A stretch of DNA of 64,000 bases, taken from NCBI GenBank assembly GCA_036873135.1, contig JAPTYO010000005.1, positions 10,704,166 through 10,768,165 of the forward strand, read 5' to 3'. The notes under the pieces are model-generated. The model was given only the letters and a program-made list of their open reading frames with translations, ran no database searches and was not told the DNA's origin. The stretch comes from Clarkia xantiana subsp. parviflora (taxonomy: Eukaryota > Streptophyta > Magnoliopsida > Myrtales > Onagraceae). Below, piece by piece: positions 11,989 through 23,612 of this stretch. Numbering within the stretch: position 1 is the stretch's first letter; each line of letters opens with the position of its first letter. The position numbers and the translations under genes were made by a program.

Positions 11989-12809
11989 CAGTGTTATCAG
12001 AACCGGACCGGACCGGCGGTTCGAACCGGAACCGGAGCCCTCTACGGTCCGGTTCAAGTAATTCCGGAGGATGTAGGTGAACCCGGTTCGGAAGGCCGGT
12101 TTTCACTGAACCGGACGATTCTAACTGAACCGGGCGGTTCTCCGGTTCGCCGGTTCGGGCATCTTCTTTAAAAAAAAAAAAAAAGGTTAATTTCCTGACT
12201 GTTTGCCGCAATGCAAAGAAGAACGGAGAAAGTTTGGAAAGTCGCAGACAACTCTCAACAGAAGAGGAGCGCCCCACGATCACAGCACCGCAACCACTAC
12301 CAACTTGGAACTGTCTAAACCTCTGGTCATTGGGCTTGAACGGGTTGAAGAGGATCTGGAAGTTCGAGTTTGTGAGGGACGGGAGGGGGAAAGATCGATT
12401 GGAGGAGTGAGGGGTGAGGAGATGGATTGGAGGGGGAGGAGATGCATAGAATGGCAAGGGTTGGGGTTGATTGGAATGTGGAAGTGGAAGAGGAGGAATA
12501 GTTTAGGTTATGTGCTGAAGCTCGTGCAATGGCAGAAAGGGGTGAAGTGAATGGAGATGATGGAGGCGTGAGAAGAAGATGGATGAAGATGGAGGCATAA
12601 GTGGATTGGAGGCGTGAAGTAGGGTATATGGACAGATGGGCTTAATAAGGGAGGAAGCCTTTTGAAGGGGCTGGTCAAATTGTTGGGCTTGATTTACTTA
12701 ATTAATATATGATATATTTTGTTGATAACGTTCAAACCGGGTCGGACCGGACAAACCGGAAACCGGACCTATGACCGGTTCGATGTCAGGTCCGGTTCTG
12801 ATAATACTG
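11989..12809. mobile_element. Non-autonomous hAT-type element with 8-bp target duplication
   Basis: The ends are inverted repeats: CAGTGTTATCAGAACCGGAC on the left, and on the right the complement of CAGTATTATCAGAACCGGAC. CTTACAAG flanks both sides (11981-11988 and 12810-12817), an 8-bp duplication characteristic of hAT transposons. The subterminal regions are rich in GGTTC/CCGG words. No transposase motif was seen in the 821 bp, so the element would depend on an enzyme supplied elsewhere. It lies inside the LTR region of the copia element, so it inserted later. Confidence 0.85.
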
Positions 12810-13062
12810 CTTACAAGAGTAAAAGAAGTTCAAATAATAACGAAGGCCACCCCAAAATAACAACTGAACAAATAGTTCAAAACAAATAAAACCAGGCCAA
12901 TCTCAAACCCAAATTCAGCTTCCAACTTCAGTTTTACGAGCCCAAAACTGCTTGCACCCTGCCGATTAGAAAACGCCGAGGAAGGAGGTTAAAGAAGAAG
13001 ACAAAGCACGACTTCCCTTGGTACTTTGTCGCCATTCAGCACAGGGACCCACCAAATTGACA

Positions 13063-13640
13063 GCTAGAGAAGAAGAGAAGAGATGATTGAATTGAAAGAA
13101 AGCAATTATATATATTAGATGTAACCTATTAATTATTATTAAATAACCTAATTATTAGGTTTGGAAAGAGAAAGCGAAGAAGAAGATGTTGCTGTTTAAC
13201 GAGGCTGCCTTTGCAAGACACGTGGCAGAAAGGAACAGCTCGAACGGGCGGCTCCCTGACGCGTGTCAGATCACAACCCTATCTATCCAGTCCCTGTTCC
13301 CAAACATAGGCTGACGCTTGTTTGGCGTCTCCTTGATTCCTGCCTTGCCTCTTTCCACGTGGCGTCGGCTGCCTCCCCTCCCTCCACGTGTCGACCTCTT
13401 GTAACGCATCTTTTTCTTCATCTCCCGCTCTCTCCTCTCATTCGTATTGATTCTCAATTCCTTCCTCCTCCTCCCCGGCCCCCAATCAATCGACGACATA
13501 CATTCCAACTGACGAAACCAAACCAAACCCTTTCTCCCCCAAACAAACCCAAAAACCGACAACTTGATTGAAAGCTCCGTACTTGGTTTGAATCTTGATC
13601 TCATACTCATTCATAGTCGACTCCTTTCTGGTATTCCGAC
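13063..13640 (+). promoter_or_regulatory. Promoter and 5' leader of the AFP/Ninja gene with three ACGT-core motifs
   Basis: ACACGTGGC at 13218-13226, CCACGTGGC at 13355-13363 and CCACGTGTC at 13384-13392 all match the ABRE/G-box core bound by ABI5-type bZIP and related factors. They fall 250-425 bp before the start codon. AFP genes are known to be induced by ABA, so the cluster fits a feedback role; activity is inferred. A C/T-rich tract (about 13360-13470) and an AAACC-rich stretch (about 13515-13560) may be leader sequence. Confidence 0.5.
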
Positions 13641-15264
13641 ATGGCAAATGCTGCAGACACCTACAACTGCGACGGAGACACCAACCCTCACCTGTCTCTC
13701 CATTTATCCAGCTTCTCCGATGGCCTACTGAAGAACTTCATCGCCGGAACCAAGTTCCCGCCGAAATTCGCCGACAGCGAGGAAGACGAGGGCGTAGAGC
13801 TAAGCCTCGGCCTTTCGCTCAATGGACGGTTCGGGTTCGACCCGACAAGAGACAAGAATCTTGTCCGCTCCTCTTCCATACCCGAGTTCTTGAAGCCATC
13901 ATCCAAAGGTGAAGAAGAAACAAAGTTGTTTAATCTTGTTTCTTTATTTAATAAATAATAATAATAATCTGTTAAATTCAATGGCTAATTATTAATTATA
14001 TTAATGAAATTGGTTTGTGTATCCTCAGATGATGAAGGGACCTCGGTGTCGGTGACATGGACTCCAATTCTGAGAAGCTCATCCTTGCCAATGGAGGTAC
14101 AAGAAGAATGCAGGAAGAGGAAGCAGATGCAGAGCCTCCGGCGAATGGAGGCGAAGAGGAAAAGGACGGAAAAGCAGAGGAACCACATGATGAATAAGAA
14201 GGTTATGATAGATCATCCTACCAAGATGATGGTAAATGATCACCCCAACAGTCAAAACGACAACGTCTTGGTTGCTTCCCAAGGGAGCGGCTCTTCTGGA
14301 ATCTCCGAGTTTGATATCCAAGGTTGGTTGACACTAGAACATTTGTTTCTTCTTTTTTTGTAGTTGTTGAAAGTTTTCATCTTTAATTTACTGTCTTCAG
14401 ATGTTTCTTGTTCTTGATTTATAATGAATGTTTATGTTTATGTTTATACACGTTAGGATTTGGGGAATATGAAGATTATGTAAAAAGAAAATGTTTTTTT
14501 TTAATGAAAATCAAACAAAACTTTCAACCATTTTAAACTGAGTTATGTTAAAATATGGTCTGTGAATTTCATTTCTAATAGAAAAATATAACATCGGTAT
14601 GGTTTGTAGTGTGTTAAGTTGTTATATATAGTGATAAAAATATTATGATTATTGATATTTTGTAAATGGATGAACTTGCAGGTCATGTGCTTGTTATTAG
14701 CTACCATATATATTTTGTTCTACTTTGCTAGCTAATCCAAGACATTAGCGAATTTGTTAGCTCTATATTTCATGAAATTTTACTCTGCGTATATATTTTA
14801 TGTCCAAGTTGTTATCGGAAAATTGAAGAAATGCTAGAAAGCTGTGGTTAAGGTTTTAGCAACCATGAATCTAAATGTATAATCTGAAGATTTTGGGTAA
14901 ACTGAAGTTAAATGTGTTGATTGATTTGGCAGGTAACGAATACACAGAAGAAGAGAGGAGCCCTCAGCTGGACAAAGCTAAACCTAAAACGAAAGCGAAC
15001 CAAAGCATAAATGGTGTTGCAACAGATAAGTCGATGAGGAAGGTATTGCTGGAAATGCCATGTGTTTCGACGAGAGGAGATGGACCGGATGGAAGGCGAA
15101 TCGAAGGTTTTCTGTATCGGTACAGAAAGGGAGAAGAGGTGAAGATCGTATGCGTCTGTCATGGAAGCTTTCTGTCTCCTGCAGAGTTTGTGAAGCATGC
15201 AGGTGGTGCCGATGTCCTTCATCCATTGAAGCACATTGTTGTCACCCCCTCCCCTTTTGCCTGA
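13641..15264 (+). CDS. AFP/Ninja-family transcriptional repressor (ABI5-binding-protein-like)
   Basis: Three exons (13641-13908, 14029-14322, 14933-15264), all with GT-AG borders and phase-1 junctions, give a 297-residue protein. Residues 53-60 are ELSLGLSL, an EAR-type repression motif, inside the family's first conserved block. Residues 117-140 are a basic stretch ([18 protein letters not shown]) that looks like a nuclear signal in the second block, followed by [12 protein letters not shown] near 174-185. Residues 228-296 are the C-terminal domain ([40 protein letters not shown]). In known members this domain binds ABI5 or JAZ proteins and the EAR motif recruits TOPLESS co-repressors in the nucleus, damping ABA or jasmonate responses. 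The length is near that of AFP proteins. Whether it is AFP- or NINJA-like needs a tree. ACGT motifs upstream favour ABA control. Confidence 0.88.
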
Positions 15265-15497
15265 TTTATATAAGAAAAGAAACAAAAAAACAGCAACAAC
15301 TAATGGCCGATTTTTGTAAAGATGGGGATCTTAATGCAGAGCATTTTCATTATGTCGTCTAACAAACATCTAATCTAAACAGATATAATTCTGCTTTCTT
15401 AAATTAAATCATCATAAATCTTGGTGATTCTTCAAGTGTTGAGTATCCTCAATCACAAAACTCTAATTGGAATCCTAGATGAGGGAGAAAAAAAAGG
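15265..15497 (+). other. 3' flank of the AFP/Ninja gene up to the copia insertion
   Basis: AT-rich DNA that probably includes the 3' untranslated region. It ends in AAAGG (15493-15497), the left copy of the target duplication of the copia element. No coding signal was seen. Confidence 0.5.
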
Positions 15498-15925
15498 TGT
15501 AAGTTTAAAATCTGTAATTGCCCGGATCTTAATCATGCTCTATGAGGGTTGAAGTTTAGTGCGGAATAACATACCTGGAATATGCTTCGGTTCCATTGAT
15601 CTTCTTGGTCTCTGATCAGTCAATTTGCTTTCCCAGAAGAACGGTTTCACTTCTCTCCCCTGTCCACTCTTTCTGTGTGGAGACGGTTAGATGGAGTAAC
15701 CCTCTTAATCTCTACATACGTTACTGGCAGGGAGAGATGACCGTTTAATATATTAGCATTAATCTGGTACGTCCATCGAGTAGCCAATCGAACGGTCGAG
15801 ATTAAATCATACCATAAAGATATATATTGATATAATATAATAAAATACATATTATATTATTCAATATATTTATGTCCCTTATAATTATCTGGCCACATAT
15901 AATTAGAATATATATATAACGTAAC

Positions 15926-15985
<60 letters not shown>

Positions 15986-15990
15986 TTACA
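15498..15990 (-). repeat. LTR (3' LTR of the minus-strand copia element)
   Basis: Plus-strand ends are TGTAAGTTTAAAATC and ATTCTTACA, the TG...CA structure of an LTR. It is 493 bp long and contains an (AT)n tract at about 15930-15982 that is longer than in the partner LTR. Confidence 0.93.
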
Positions 15991-16357
15991 TTCTCCCACT
16001 TGGTCAGATAACCACATAATTCTTACATCTTTATGGAAAACATAAGTCGCGCGTAAAGATCTAATCTTCCCGTTCATCATAATCACTTACACTCAATAAT
16101 CTGCAAATGCGAGTTATGGCGGTCATACACTTATTTAAGTAGCATACTCCCATGCATATACCACGACAGTCACATCTTATCAAATGTAAGCCTGTAAGCA
16201 ATATATATAAACACATCAAGGTCCACCTAATGCTTTGAAATAATATTTTCTTGTTACGTAAAGCATCACGTATATACAGTCATAATAAACAAGAAAATAA
16301 AACATAAGTCAGAAGCATATGTTTGAGCTCAAAGTGGCCTAAGTACCATCATAAATT

Positions 16358-19300
16358 TCATTCATCTTTATAACCAATACCCATTCTAGTGACATGCTCC
16401 CTAAATGTCTTTGGTTGTAATCCTTTCGTCAAAGGATCTGCGATCATTAGCTCAGTGCTTATATGGTGAATGGACACTTTATGCTTCTGAACTTCTTCCT
16501 TAACGGCCAGATACTTTATATCCATATGTTTGGCACCCTTCGAGTATCTGTCGTTTTTAGAGAAGAAAACTGCGGCGAAATTATCACAATAAATTTTCAG
16601 CGGCTTACTAATGGTGTCGACAACCTCAAGTCCTGAAATAAAGTTCCGCAGCCATAATGCATGAACAGTGGCTTCCAAGCACGCCACAAACTCTGCTTCC
16701 ATTGTGGATGCAGCAAGAACAGACTCCTTCCCACTTTTCCATGATATGGCCCCATTAGCTAAAAGAAAAATGTAGCCAAAAGTGGATTTTCTACTGTCTT
16801 TGCAACCAGCAAAATCTGAATCTGAATAACCAACTACTTCCAATTGGTCAATCTTCTTGTACATGAGCATGTAATCCTTCGTGCCTTGTACATACCTAAG
16901 TACTTTCTTTGCAGCTTTCCAATGATCCATGCCGGGATTGCTTAAATATCTCCCTAACATCCCAACTGCAAAGCTAAGATCCGGCCTTGTGCATGTCTGT
17001 AAATACATTAGACTACCAACAACAACAGCATAAGGAATAGATTCCATTTCTTTACGTTCCACATCATTCTTTGGGCATTGCATGAGACTAAACTTGTCTC
17101 CTTTCTGCACTGGTACTATTCCGGGAGAACATTTGTGCATCCCAAATCTTTCTAGTACCTTTTCTGCATAAGCTTTCTGAGACAATCCTAACAGTCCTTG
17201 TGATCTATCACGGAAAATTTCAAGTCCAATCACATAGGATGCCTCTCCCATATCTTTCATTTCAAAATTCTTAGAAAGAAAAGTTTTGGTCTCATGCAAT
17301 ATGCCAAAATCATTAGCAGCAAGTAAAATATCATCAACATACAGAACTAAAAATATGAACTTACTCCCACTGATCTTTCGATATATGCACCTGTCAACGG
17401 TGTTTTCTTTAAAACCGAAAGAAGTTATGGTATCATTAAACTTGATGTACCATTGGCGGGAAGCTTGCTTCAGTCCGTATATTGAATTCTTAAGCTTACA
17501 TACCATGTGACCTTTATCATTAGTTGAGAAACCTTCTGGCTGGTCCATATACACTTCCTCCTCAATATCTCCATTAAGAAAGGCTGTTTTCACGTCCATT
17601 TGGTGTAACTCTAAATCATACTGAGCCACCAAAGCCAAGATTATCCTTAAAGAGTCTTTCCTAGAAACATGTGAAAATGTCTATTTATAATCAATGCGAT
17701 CTTTCTGGGTATAACCTTTAGCGACCAATCGAGCTTTATATCGCTCGATGTTTCCATTCTTGTCAAGTTTGGTCTTGAAGACCCATTTACACCCGACCTG
17801 CTTACATCCATTTGGTAACTCAACGAGATCCCAAACTTTGTTATACTCCATTGACTTTAATTCTTCATTCATGGCATCATTCCATTTACCTGACTCACTA
17901 CTTTCCATGGCTTGTGAAAAAGAAACCGGATCTTTATTAATTCCAATGTCGAAATCCGATTCTTGCAAATAAACCACATAATCTTTCGAAATAGCCGACC
18001 TCCTTTCTCTTTGAGATCTTCTTAATGGCACTTCTTGTGGTTCATTTATATTAGTTGGCTGAGAATCAGCTTCATCATGGATTTCTTGTGAACATTTATT
18101 TGAGCTGGATGAGGATTAGCTTCTTCCTGGGTTATCTCTTCATTTACATATTGTTCATTATTGTCAAACTGTTGTTCAACAGTAGGAACAATGTTTTGTG
18201 GAATACTTACAGACAGAGGGATGTCAATCCTTATCTCATTAATATCCACAGTTTGTCTTTCGATACTCCCACTAATCTCATCATTCTCAAGGAATCTTGC
18301 ATTACCGATTTCTACAATCCTCGAACTGTGATTAGGACAGTAAAATCTGTACCCTTTGGACTTCTCTGGGTAACCAATAAAGTAACCACTAACAGTTCGA
18401 GAATCCAACTTTCTTTCATGTGGATTATAAATGCGTACTTCTGCCGGGCAACCCCAAACATGAAGATGCCTTAAACTAGGTTTCCTTGCAGTCCATAACT
18501 CAAAAGGAGTTTTAGGAATTGACTTACTAGGAACCCTATTCAGTAAGTATACAGCAGTCCTTAATGCATACATCCACAATGATTTGGGTAAAGAAGAGTT
18601 ACTGATCATACTCCTAACCATATCAATTAGAGTCCGATTACGCCTTTCTGCAACACCATTTTGTTGAGGTGTACCTGGCATTGTATACTGTGCACAAATG
18701 CCACGTTTCTCGAGGAATTTTGCAAAAGGACCAGGACATTGCCCTGTTTCGGTATGTCTACCATAATATTCACCAGCTCTATCAGACCTTACCACTTTTA
18801 CTTTTCTATCTAATTGCCTTTCAACTTCATTCACAAATACCTCAAGGGCGTCAACTGCTTGAGACTTTTCATTAAGCAAATAGATATAACCATAACGTAA
18901 AAAATCATCAATAAAGGTGATAAAATACTTTTCTCCTCCAAAGGAAGGAACATCAAAAGGTCCACATATATCGGTATGTATAAGTTCAAGAAGCTGGCTA
19001 CTTCTAGTGGCTTTATCCTTCTTATTATGTTTAGTTTGCTTTCCTTTTATACAATCTAAACATACTTGAAAGTCAGTAAAATCCAAAACTGAAAGAATTT
19101 CATTCTTTACCATTCTTTCCAATCTTTCTTTGGAAATATGACCTAAACGTTTATGCCACAAGAAAGAAGAATTTTCATCCTCTCTGCTACGCTTAATCTC
19201 AGTATCACAATAAACAACAGTAAGCAAGGATTCAGAAAAGGCTTCATCAAGTTTCAGTTTATATAATCCATCAGAAAGAATACCAGAACCAACCATAACA

Positions 19301-20486
19301 TTGTTTTTCAACAAACTGAAACATCCTTGTCCAAACTTTAAAGAAAATCCTAAACCATCAAGTTTTGAAACGGAAATCAGATTCCTCGATACTGAAGGTA
19401 CATAAAGAGTTTGAAACAGATACAGGCAGTAGCCAGAATCTAGAATCAATCTGTAAGTCCCTATGCCTTCAACAGGAGCCTTCAACAGGAGTCTTCATTC
19501 GATTTCCCATGAACAGAAACTCTTCATTTGCGTTTATGGTCCGGATTGAAACGAATCCCTGCATTGTATTGGACACATGAGTTGTAGCACCAGAATCGAG
19601 CCACCAAGTATTATTGGGAACCTCAATCAAGTTTGATTCGAAACAAACAAAAACATTATTGTTACCTTTCTTTTCGAACCAAGCCTTGCGTTTCAGGCAA
19701 TCTTTCTTAAAGTGTCCTGGCTTTCCACAAAAGAGACACTTATTAACACCTAGTTCCCTTCTTTTCTCCTGAGGGACGTGCTCAGGATCCTTCCCTTTCT
19801 TAGACTTGTTGGCCCATGCACTCAGTCCTTTACTAGCTTTCTTTTCCACGAGGTTGATAGAATGTTTTTCTTGTTTCTTTAATCTCATTTCCTCCTGAAT
19901 AAGCATACTGGACAATTCACTGACATTCCACTTATCCTTAAGTGTGTTGTAATTGATTTGGAAATGTCCATATTCAGGAGGTAACGAATTCAGAATGAAC
20001 TGAACCAAGAAGGAATCATTCACATCCATCCCCAGTGACTTAAGCCTTGCTGCAATATTAGTCATCTCAAGAACATGATCATGCATACTCCTCACACCAG
20101 TATACTTCATGGTAGTGAGTTCTGCCATAAGTGTTCCTGCGAGTGACTTGTCTGCAGAACAGAATCTATCTTCCACATATTTAATGTATTCCTTAGCATT
20201 TTCAATCTGTGGAAGAGTGGTCTTAATGTTGTTAGAAATTGTCATTCGCATAAACGAAAGAGCTAACCTGTTAGATCGTGCCCAGGCTTTATGGGTTCTC
20301 ATCCTCACTGCTTTCATCCGTAAGATCAGCAGGTTTTTCTTCCAGCAGTGCCAAGTCAAGATCCAAAACACCTAAGTGGAACATGACTTGTTCGGACCAT
20401 TCAGAAAAGTTCAACCCATTGAACACGACTACAGAGGCAGCTTGCGAATTAAGTAAAAATGCTGCAATTGATACATAAATGCTCAT
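16358..20486 (-). pseudogene. Copia gag-pol polyprotein with frameshifts and a stop
   Basis: Gag starts near ATG 20486. A zinc knuckle CLFCGKPGHFKKDC lies near 19720 and the protease motif WWLDSGATTHVS near 19600. Integrase shows [38 protein letters not shown] and [15 protein letters not shown]. Reverse transcriptase shows QMDVKTAFLNGD and the catalytic YVDDILL near 17330. RNase H ends with ADPLTKGLQPKTFREH, with the stop at 16358. Breaks seen: a frameshift near 20290-20350, a 13-bp tandem duplication at 19465-19490 that shifts the frame, another shift near 18035-18090, and a stop at about 17680 within the conserved IDYK-TFSHVS region. All catalytic motifs remain readable, so inactivation is recent. 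Confidence 0.9.
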
Positions 20487-20520
20487 TTAGTAAATAATAG
20501 ATTCAGATAGGAAACCATCA

Positions 20521-20690
20521 GAGTATATTATAATCGACCTTTGGGCAACAACTATAATACACTAATCTTAATTAAATGCCTTATCATTATTTGGAAATCT
20601 TCAAAGTATATTATAACCGACCTTTGGGCAACGACTACAATACACGAATCTTAATTCAATTTCATAACATTATTGGACAATTAAAGAAAA
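20521..20690 (-). repeat. Two tandem copies of about 85 bp in the copia leader
   Basis: AGTATATTATAA-CGACCTTTGGGCAAC recurs at about 20522 and 20607, each followed by an AATACAC-AATCTTAATT segment. A weaker third piece (CACCTTTGGGCAGAATCC) lies near 20788. The region between 20490 and 21470 is the non-coding leader of the element. Confidence 0.65.
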
Positions 20691-21470
20691 TCTTCAGTTA
20701 AATATACAAGTTATCTTTGGATATACAAATATATAGAATCAAAGATCTTAATTATCCCATTATGTTTACCGGTTATAGAAAGCGATTCACCTTTGGGCAG
20801 AATCCTAAAATTCTAATAACCAATAAATGTCAATTTATGCACTTGTAACAGTAATAGACATTTCATCATAGTGGATAAATGACTACACGTTAAGTACGAA
20901 ACATGCAAACATTCTAGATTGGTCACTTTGGCAACAACAATCCACTTACTATACATGTTCGTGTTGTTCTTAGGATTTTCAAATAACGTAATTGCATTCA
21001 AAACAACATTACGGCAAAATCATTCATGCCATCACGCAATAATCATATCATCATCATCTCAGTACAGTATATGCATATATATACATTGCGAAGGAATTCT
21101 AAACTATGCATAAACTATTTGAACAGATAGACCCTAATTTCTAATACAAGATTGATGTGGCAATCATAATTCCTGGTACAACAGTACTCTAATTTTGAAA
21201 TAAATAATAAATTGGCTTCTGTTAATACTAGAGAGAAGAAGTCCCTAATTCCACTAATACAAGTGGCGTGAGATAAGCCAATTAGCCAAATAGGCGTGAC
21301 TTCCACAAACAATAAACAATTGCCAATTCTAAGGATAGCATGAAGGTCAGGATGCGACGATTAAAATACATACGTACGTAATTAACTTCGTACTGTAGAA
21401 GAGATTAAACCCTAAACCGTGAAAGTCCGATGATCGATAATCCCAACACAAAGCATGATCAACAACTCAG

Positions 21471-21482
21471 GCTCTAATACCA
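21471..21482 (-). other. Primer-binding site of the complete copia element
   Basis: The minus strand reads TGGTATTAGAGC, one base off the standard TGGTATCAGAGC for initiator tRNA-Met. It is separated by two bases from the inner end of the right LTR. Confidence 0.85.
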
Positions 21483-21484
21483 CA

Positions 21485-21941
21485 TGTAAGTTTAAAATCT
21501 GTAATTGCCCGGATCTTAATCATGCTCTATGAGGGTTGAAGTTTAGTGCGGAACAACATACCTGGAATATGCTTCGGTTCCATTGATCTTCTTGGTCTCT
21601 GATCAGTCAATTTGCTTTCCCAGAAGAACGGTTCCACTTCTCTCCCTTGTCCACTCTTTCTGTGTGGAGACGGTTAGATGGAGTAACCCTCTTAATCTCT
21701 ACATACGTTACTGGCAGGGAGAGAGGACCGTTTAATATATTAGCATTAATCTGGTACGTCCATCGAGTAGCCAATCGAACGGTCGAGATTAAATCATATC
21801 ATAAAGATATATATTGATATAATATAATAAAATACATATTATATTATTCAATATATTTATGTCCCTTAATATTATTTGGCCACATATAATGAGAATATAT
21901 ATAACGTAACATTAATATATATATATATATATATTCTTACA
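21485..21941 (-). repeat. LTR (5' LTR of the minus-strand copia element)
   Basis: A 457-bp copy of the LTR at 15498-15990 with the same TG...CA ends and a shorter (AT)n tract. AAAGG follows at 21942-21946, completing the target duplication. Confidence 0.93.
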
Positions 21942-22197
21942 AAAGGAGCCAAGGAAATGGAGGATTGCGTTAGTAGGTTAGGTTCTTCTGATAATGGAAG
22001 ATCGAAATCCGCTGTGAAGAAGAAGAAACAAAGAAGAAAGAATTTAAAAATCAGTTTAGTTAAGATTCGGTTCTGACAGAGTGATTCAGTTAGCGGTTTA
22101 GTTCAAATCCGGTTTAATCGCTCTCAATTTACTGTTTAATTTTACACAGATTTTCAGCTGATTCTTTGCTGATTTTTCGAAATTTCCTATTAGTGTT

Positions 22198-22790
22198 TGT
22201 TAGATAATTAATCAGTCGTTTAATGGAAGTAGTGGTATGTAATTAGCGTAGCAATTGAGGCTATAAAGCCCACTATAATTCGTTGATTTAGCTATTCAAG
22301 TAATCAATACAATTTTGCTTTTTCATTTTCTTTGATTGTCAATTCGATCAATTCTTAAGTTCGTTAACGAAGTTTAATCCATTACATATACATCCCAGAG
22401 AGTAACAGATAATGTGAGAGGAAAACCGAAACACAATTTGATTTCGACAAGTGATATCAAAGCTCAAGGTTAGGAAAGTTCAAATTTCCATGCAGTCCTG
22501 AAATGACAGATTCAATTTCGAGCTTTTTTGAATTAGAAATGCCCAATTATGATGGAGATTATGCCCATTAGAGCACTGTCATTGAGAATTTGCTGCGAGC
22601 TAAGGAGTTTTGGGAGGTTGTGGAAGATAAAGTTGGAACTGAGACTGAAGCAGACTTCAAGCAAAGAAAACTTATCGATACGAAGCAAGGGGTCTGCTTA
22701 AAGCAATTTATAGAGCTACCCTTTCAACCATCATCAATAAGGATACTTCAAAAGAAATTTGACTATCAATGAAGAATAAGGGGACCGGGT
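22198..22790 (+). mobile_element. Short copia remnant: LTR, primer site and start of gag
   Basis: TGTTAGATAATT at 22198 to TTCGACA at 22449 looks like a 252-bp LTR with a TATA-like GGCTATAAAGCCC near 22259. Two bases later TGATATCAAAGC (22452-22463) resembles a mutated tRNA-Met primer site. A gag frame follows, with PNYDGDYA, a stop where Trp is usual, then ENLLRAKEFWEVVEDKVGTETEADFKQRKL, which matches the start of copia gag domains. It decays by about 22790. Only the first tenth of an element remains. Confidence 0.65.
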
Positions 22791-23612
22791 CTAAAAGAGT
22801 TCAGAATGCTCAGTTGCAGACTTAGAGCTCAATCAACTTCCCTTTCAAATGAGAAACTCTGAGTCCTATTTATAGAGTTCAAAACCCTCCACTTAATAAT
22901 ATGAATAAACACTTTTAAAAATTTGTCAAAAAATTAGAATAAGTTTTAATTTTTTTTTTAGTAAATGACATTTAAAAATTATAAAAATTACGAAAAAGGG
23001 TAAATATACTAAGGTGGAAATAAATTTTAAATGTTTTTGTTTTATATAGAAAAAGTTAATCCAAGATTGTGAATAACTTTAGAATAAGTTAATTTATTCA
23101 GGGATAAAAAAAAAAGAAGTTAATTTATTCATATTAATATGGGAAGGTGTCGGAAAAAAAACAATGAGAGGATAAATTGTCATTTCTGAAATTTTTACAG
23201 TGAAATGAAAGACAAGCACAAATACAACTAATATTAAAAAAAATGTCATACTAAAAGGTAATAATATCGTCCAAGTATGACTATCAGACTATGTACCAAT
23301 TAACCATAAATACAATCAGTTTGTAAATTTAGTTGCATAACAAAAAGCTAAAAACTGAACTGAATTTATTACATCAATGCAACTAAAGACATAAGCTGCA
23401 AGTGGAAAACGAATATCATCTGCATCTATCTCTGCATTCTTCTGCAGATTTTAATCAACAATTCATTCATTCTCCCATTAACAGCAAAATCTTGGGGCTA
23501 CCTCCTCCATCTATGTTACAATAATAAACTAAAAAAAGCGACCTTGAAAAGAAAAACTAAAACAACAAATTTTACTTACTACATTGTTAGTTGTACAAAT
23601 ATTTAACTAGTG
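22791..23612. other. AT-rich intergenic DNA downstream of RPK2
   Basis: No coding region was recognised. The segment next to 23612 should hold the 3' untranslated region of RPK2. A TATA-like minus-strand word (CTATAAATAGGACTC) near 22860-22876 might be a leftover LTR promoter, but nothing else supports that. Confidence 0.4.

Larger units (their letters stand above)
9234..13062 (-). mobile_element. Ty1/copia retroelement, truncated on the left by the gypsy insertion
   Basis: Reading leftwards on the minus strand there is a probable 5' LTR (about 11800-13062, interrupted by a hAT element), a primer site complementary to initiator tRNA-Met (11788-11799), gag, a protease remnant and integrase, which stops at 9234. 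Reverse transcriptase would lie beyond the gypsy element, left of the window. The outer LTR edge is tentative: the minus strand starts TGTCAATTTGG at 13062, which would give an LTR of about 430 bp once the hAT element is removed. Confidence 0.75.
15498..21941 (-). mobile_element. Complete Ty1/copia retrotransposon with both LTRs and 5-bp target duplication
   Basis: Two near-identical LTRs (15498-15990 and 21485-21941) in the same orientation flank gag-pol on the minus strand. AAAGG is present at 15493-15497 and at 21942-21946. A primer site lies just inside the right LTR and a purine-rich tract (minus strand CAAGTGGGAGAA) just inside the left LTR. Domain order gag, protease, integrase, reverse transcriptase, RNase H defines Ty1/copia. 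The LTRs differ by about nine substitutions by eye in roughly 430 comparable bases plus an (AT)n length change, which points to a fairly young insertion. Confidence 0.95.

Noticed and set aside
11927..12550. Open frames on both strands within the hAT element
   Set aside because: No transposase motif (no RYE/hATC-type wording); they run through CCGGTTC repeats and the element borders.
15930..15982. Long (AT)n tract, with others at 33251, 43115, 51170 and 60439
   Set aside because: Ordinary plant microsatellites; of interest only as length markers.
22848..22880. TATA-like minus-strand word suggesting another LTR
   Set aside because: No TG/CA borders, primer site or coding sequence nearby.
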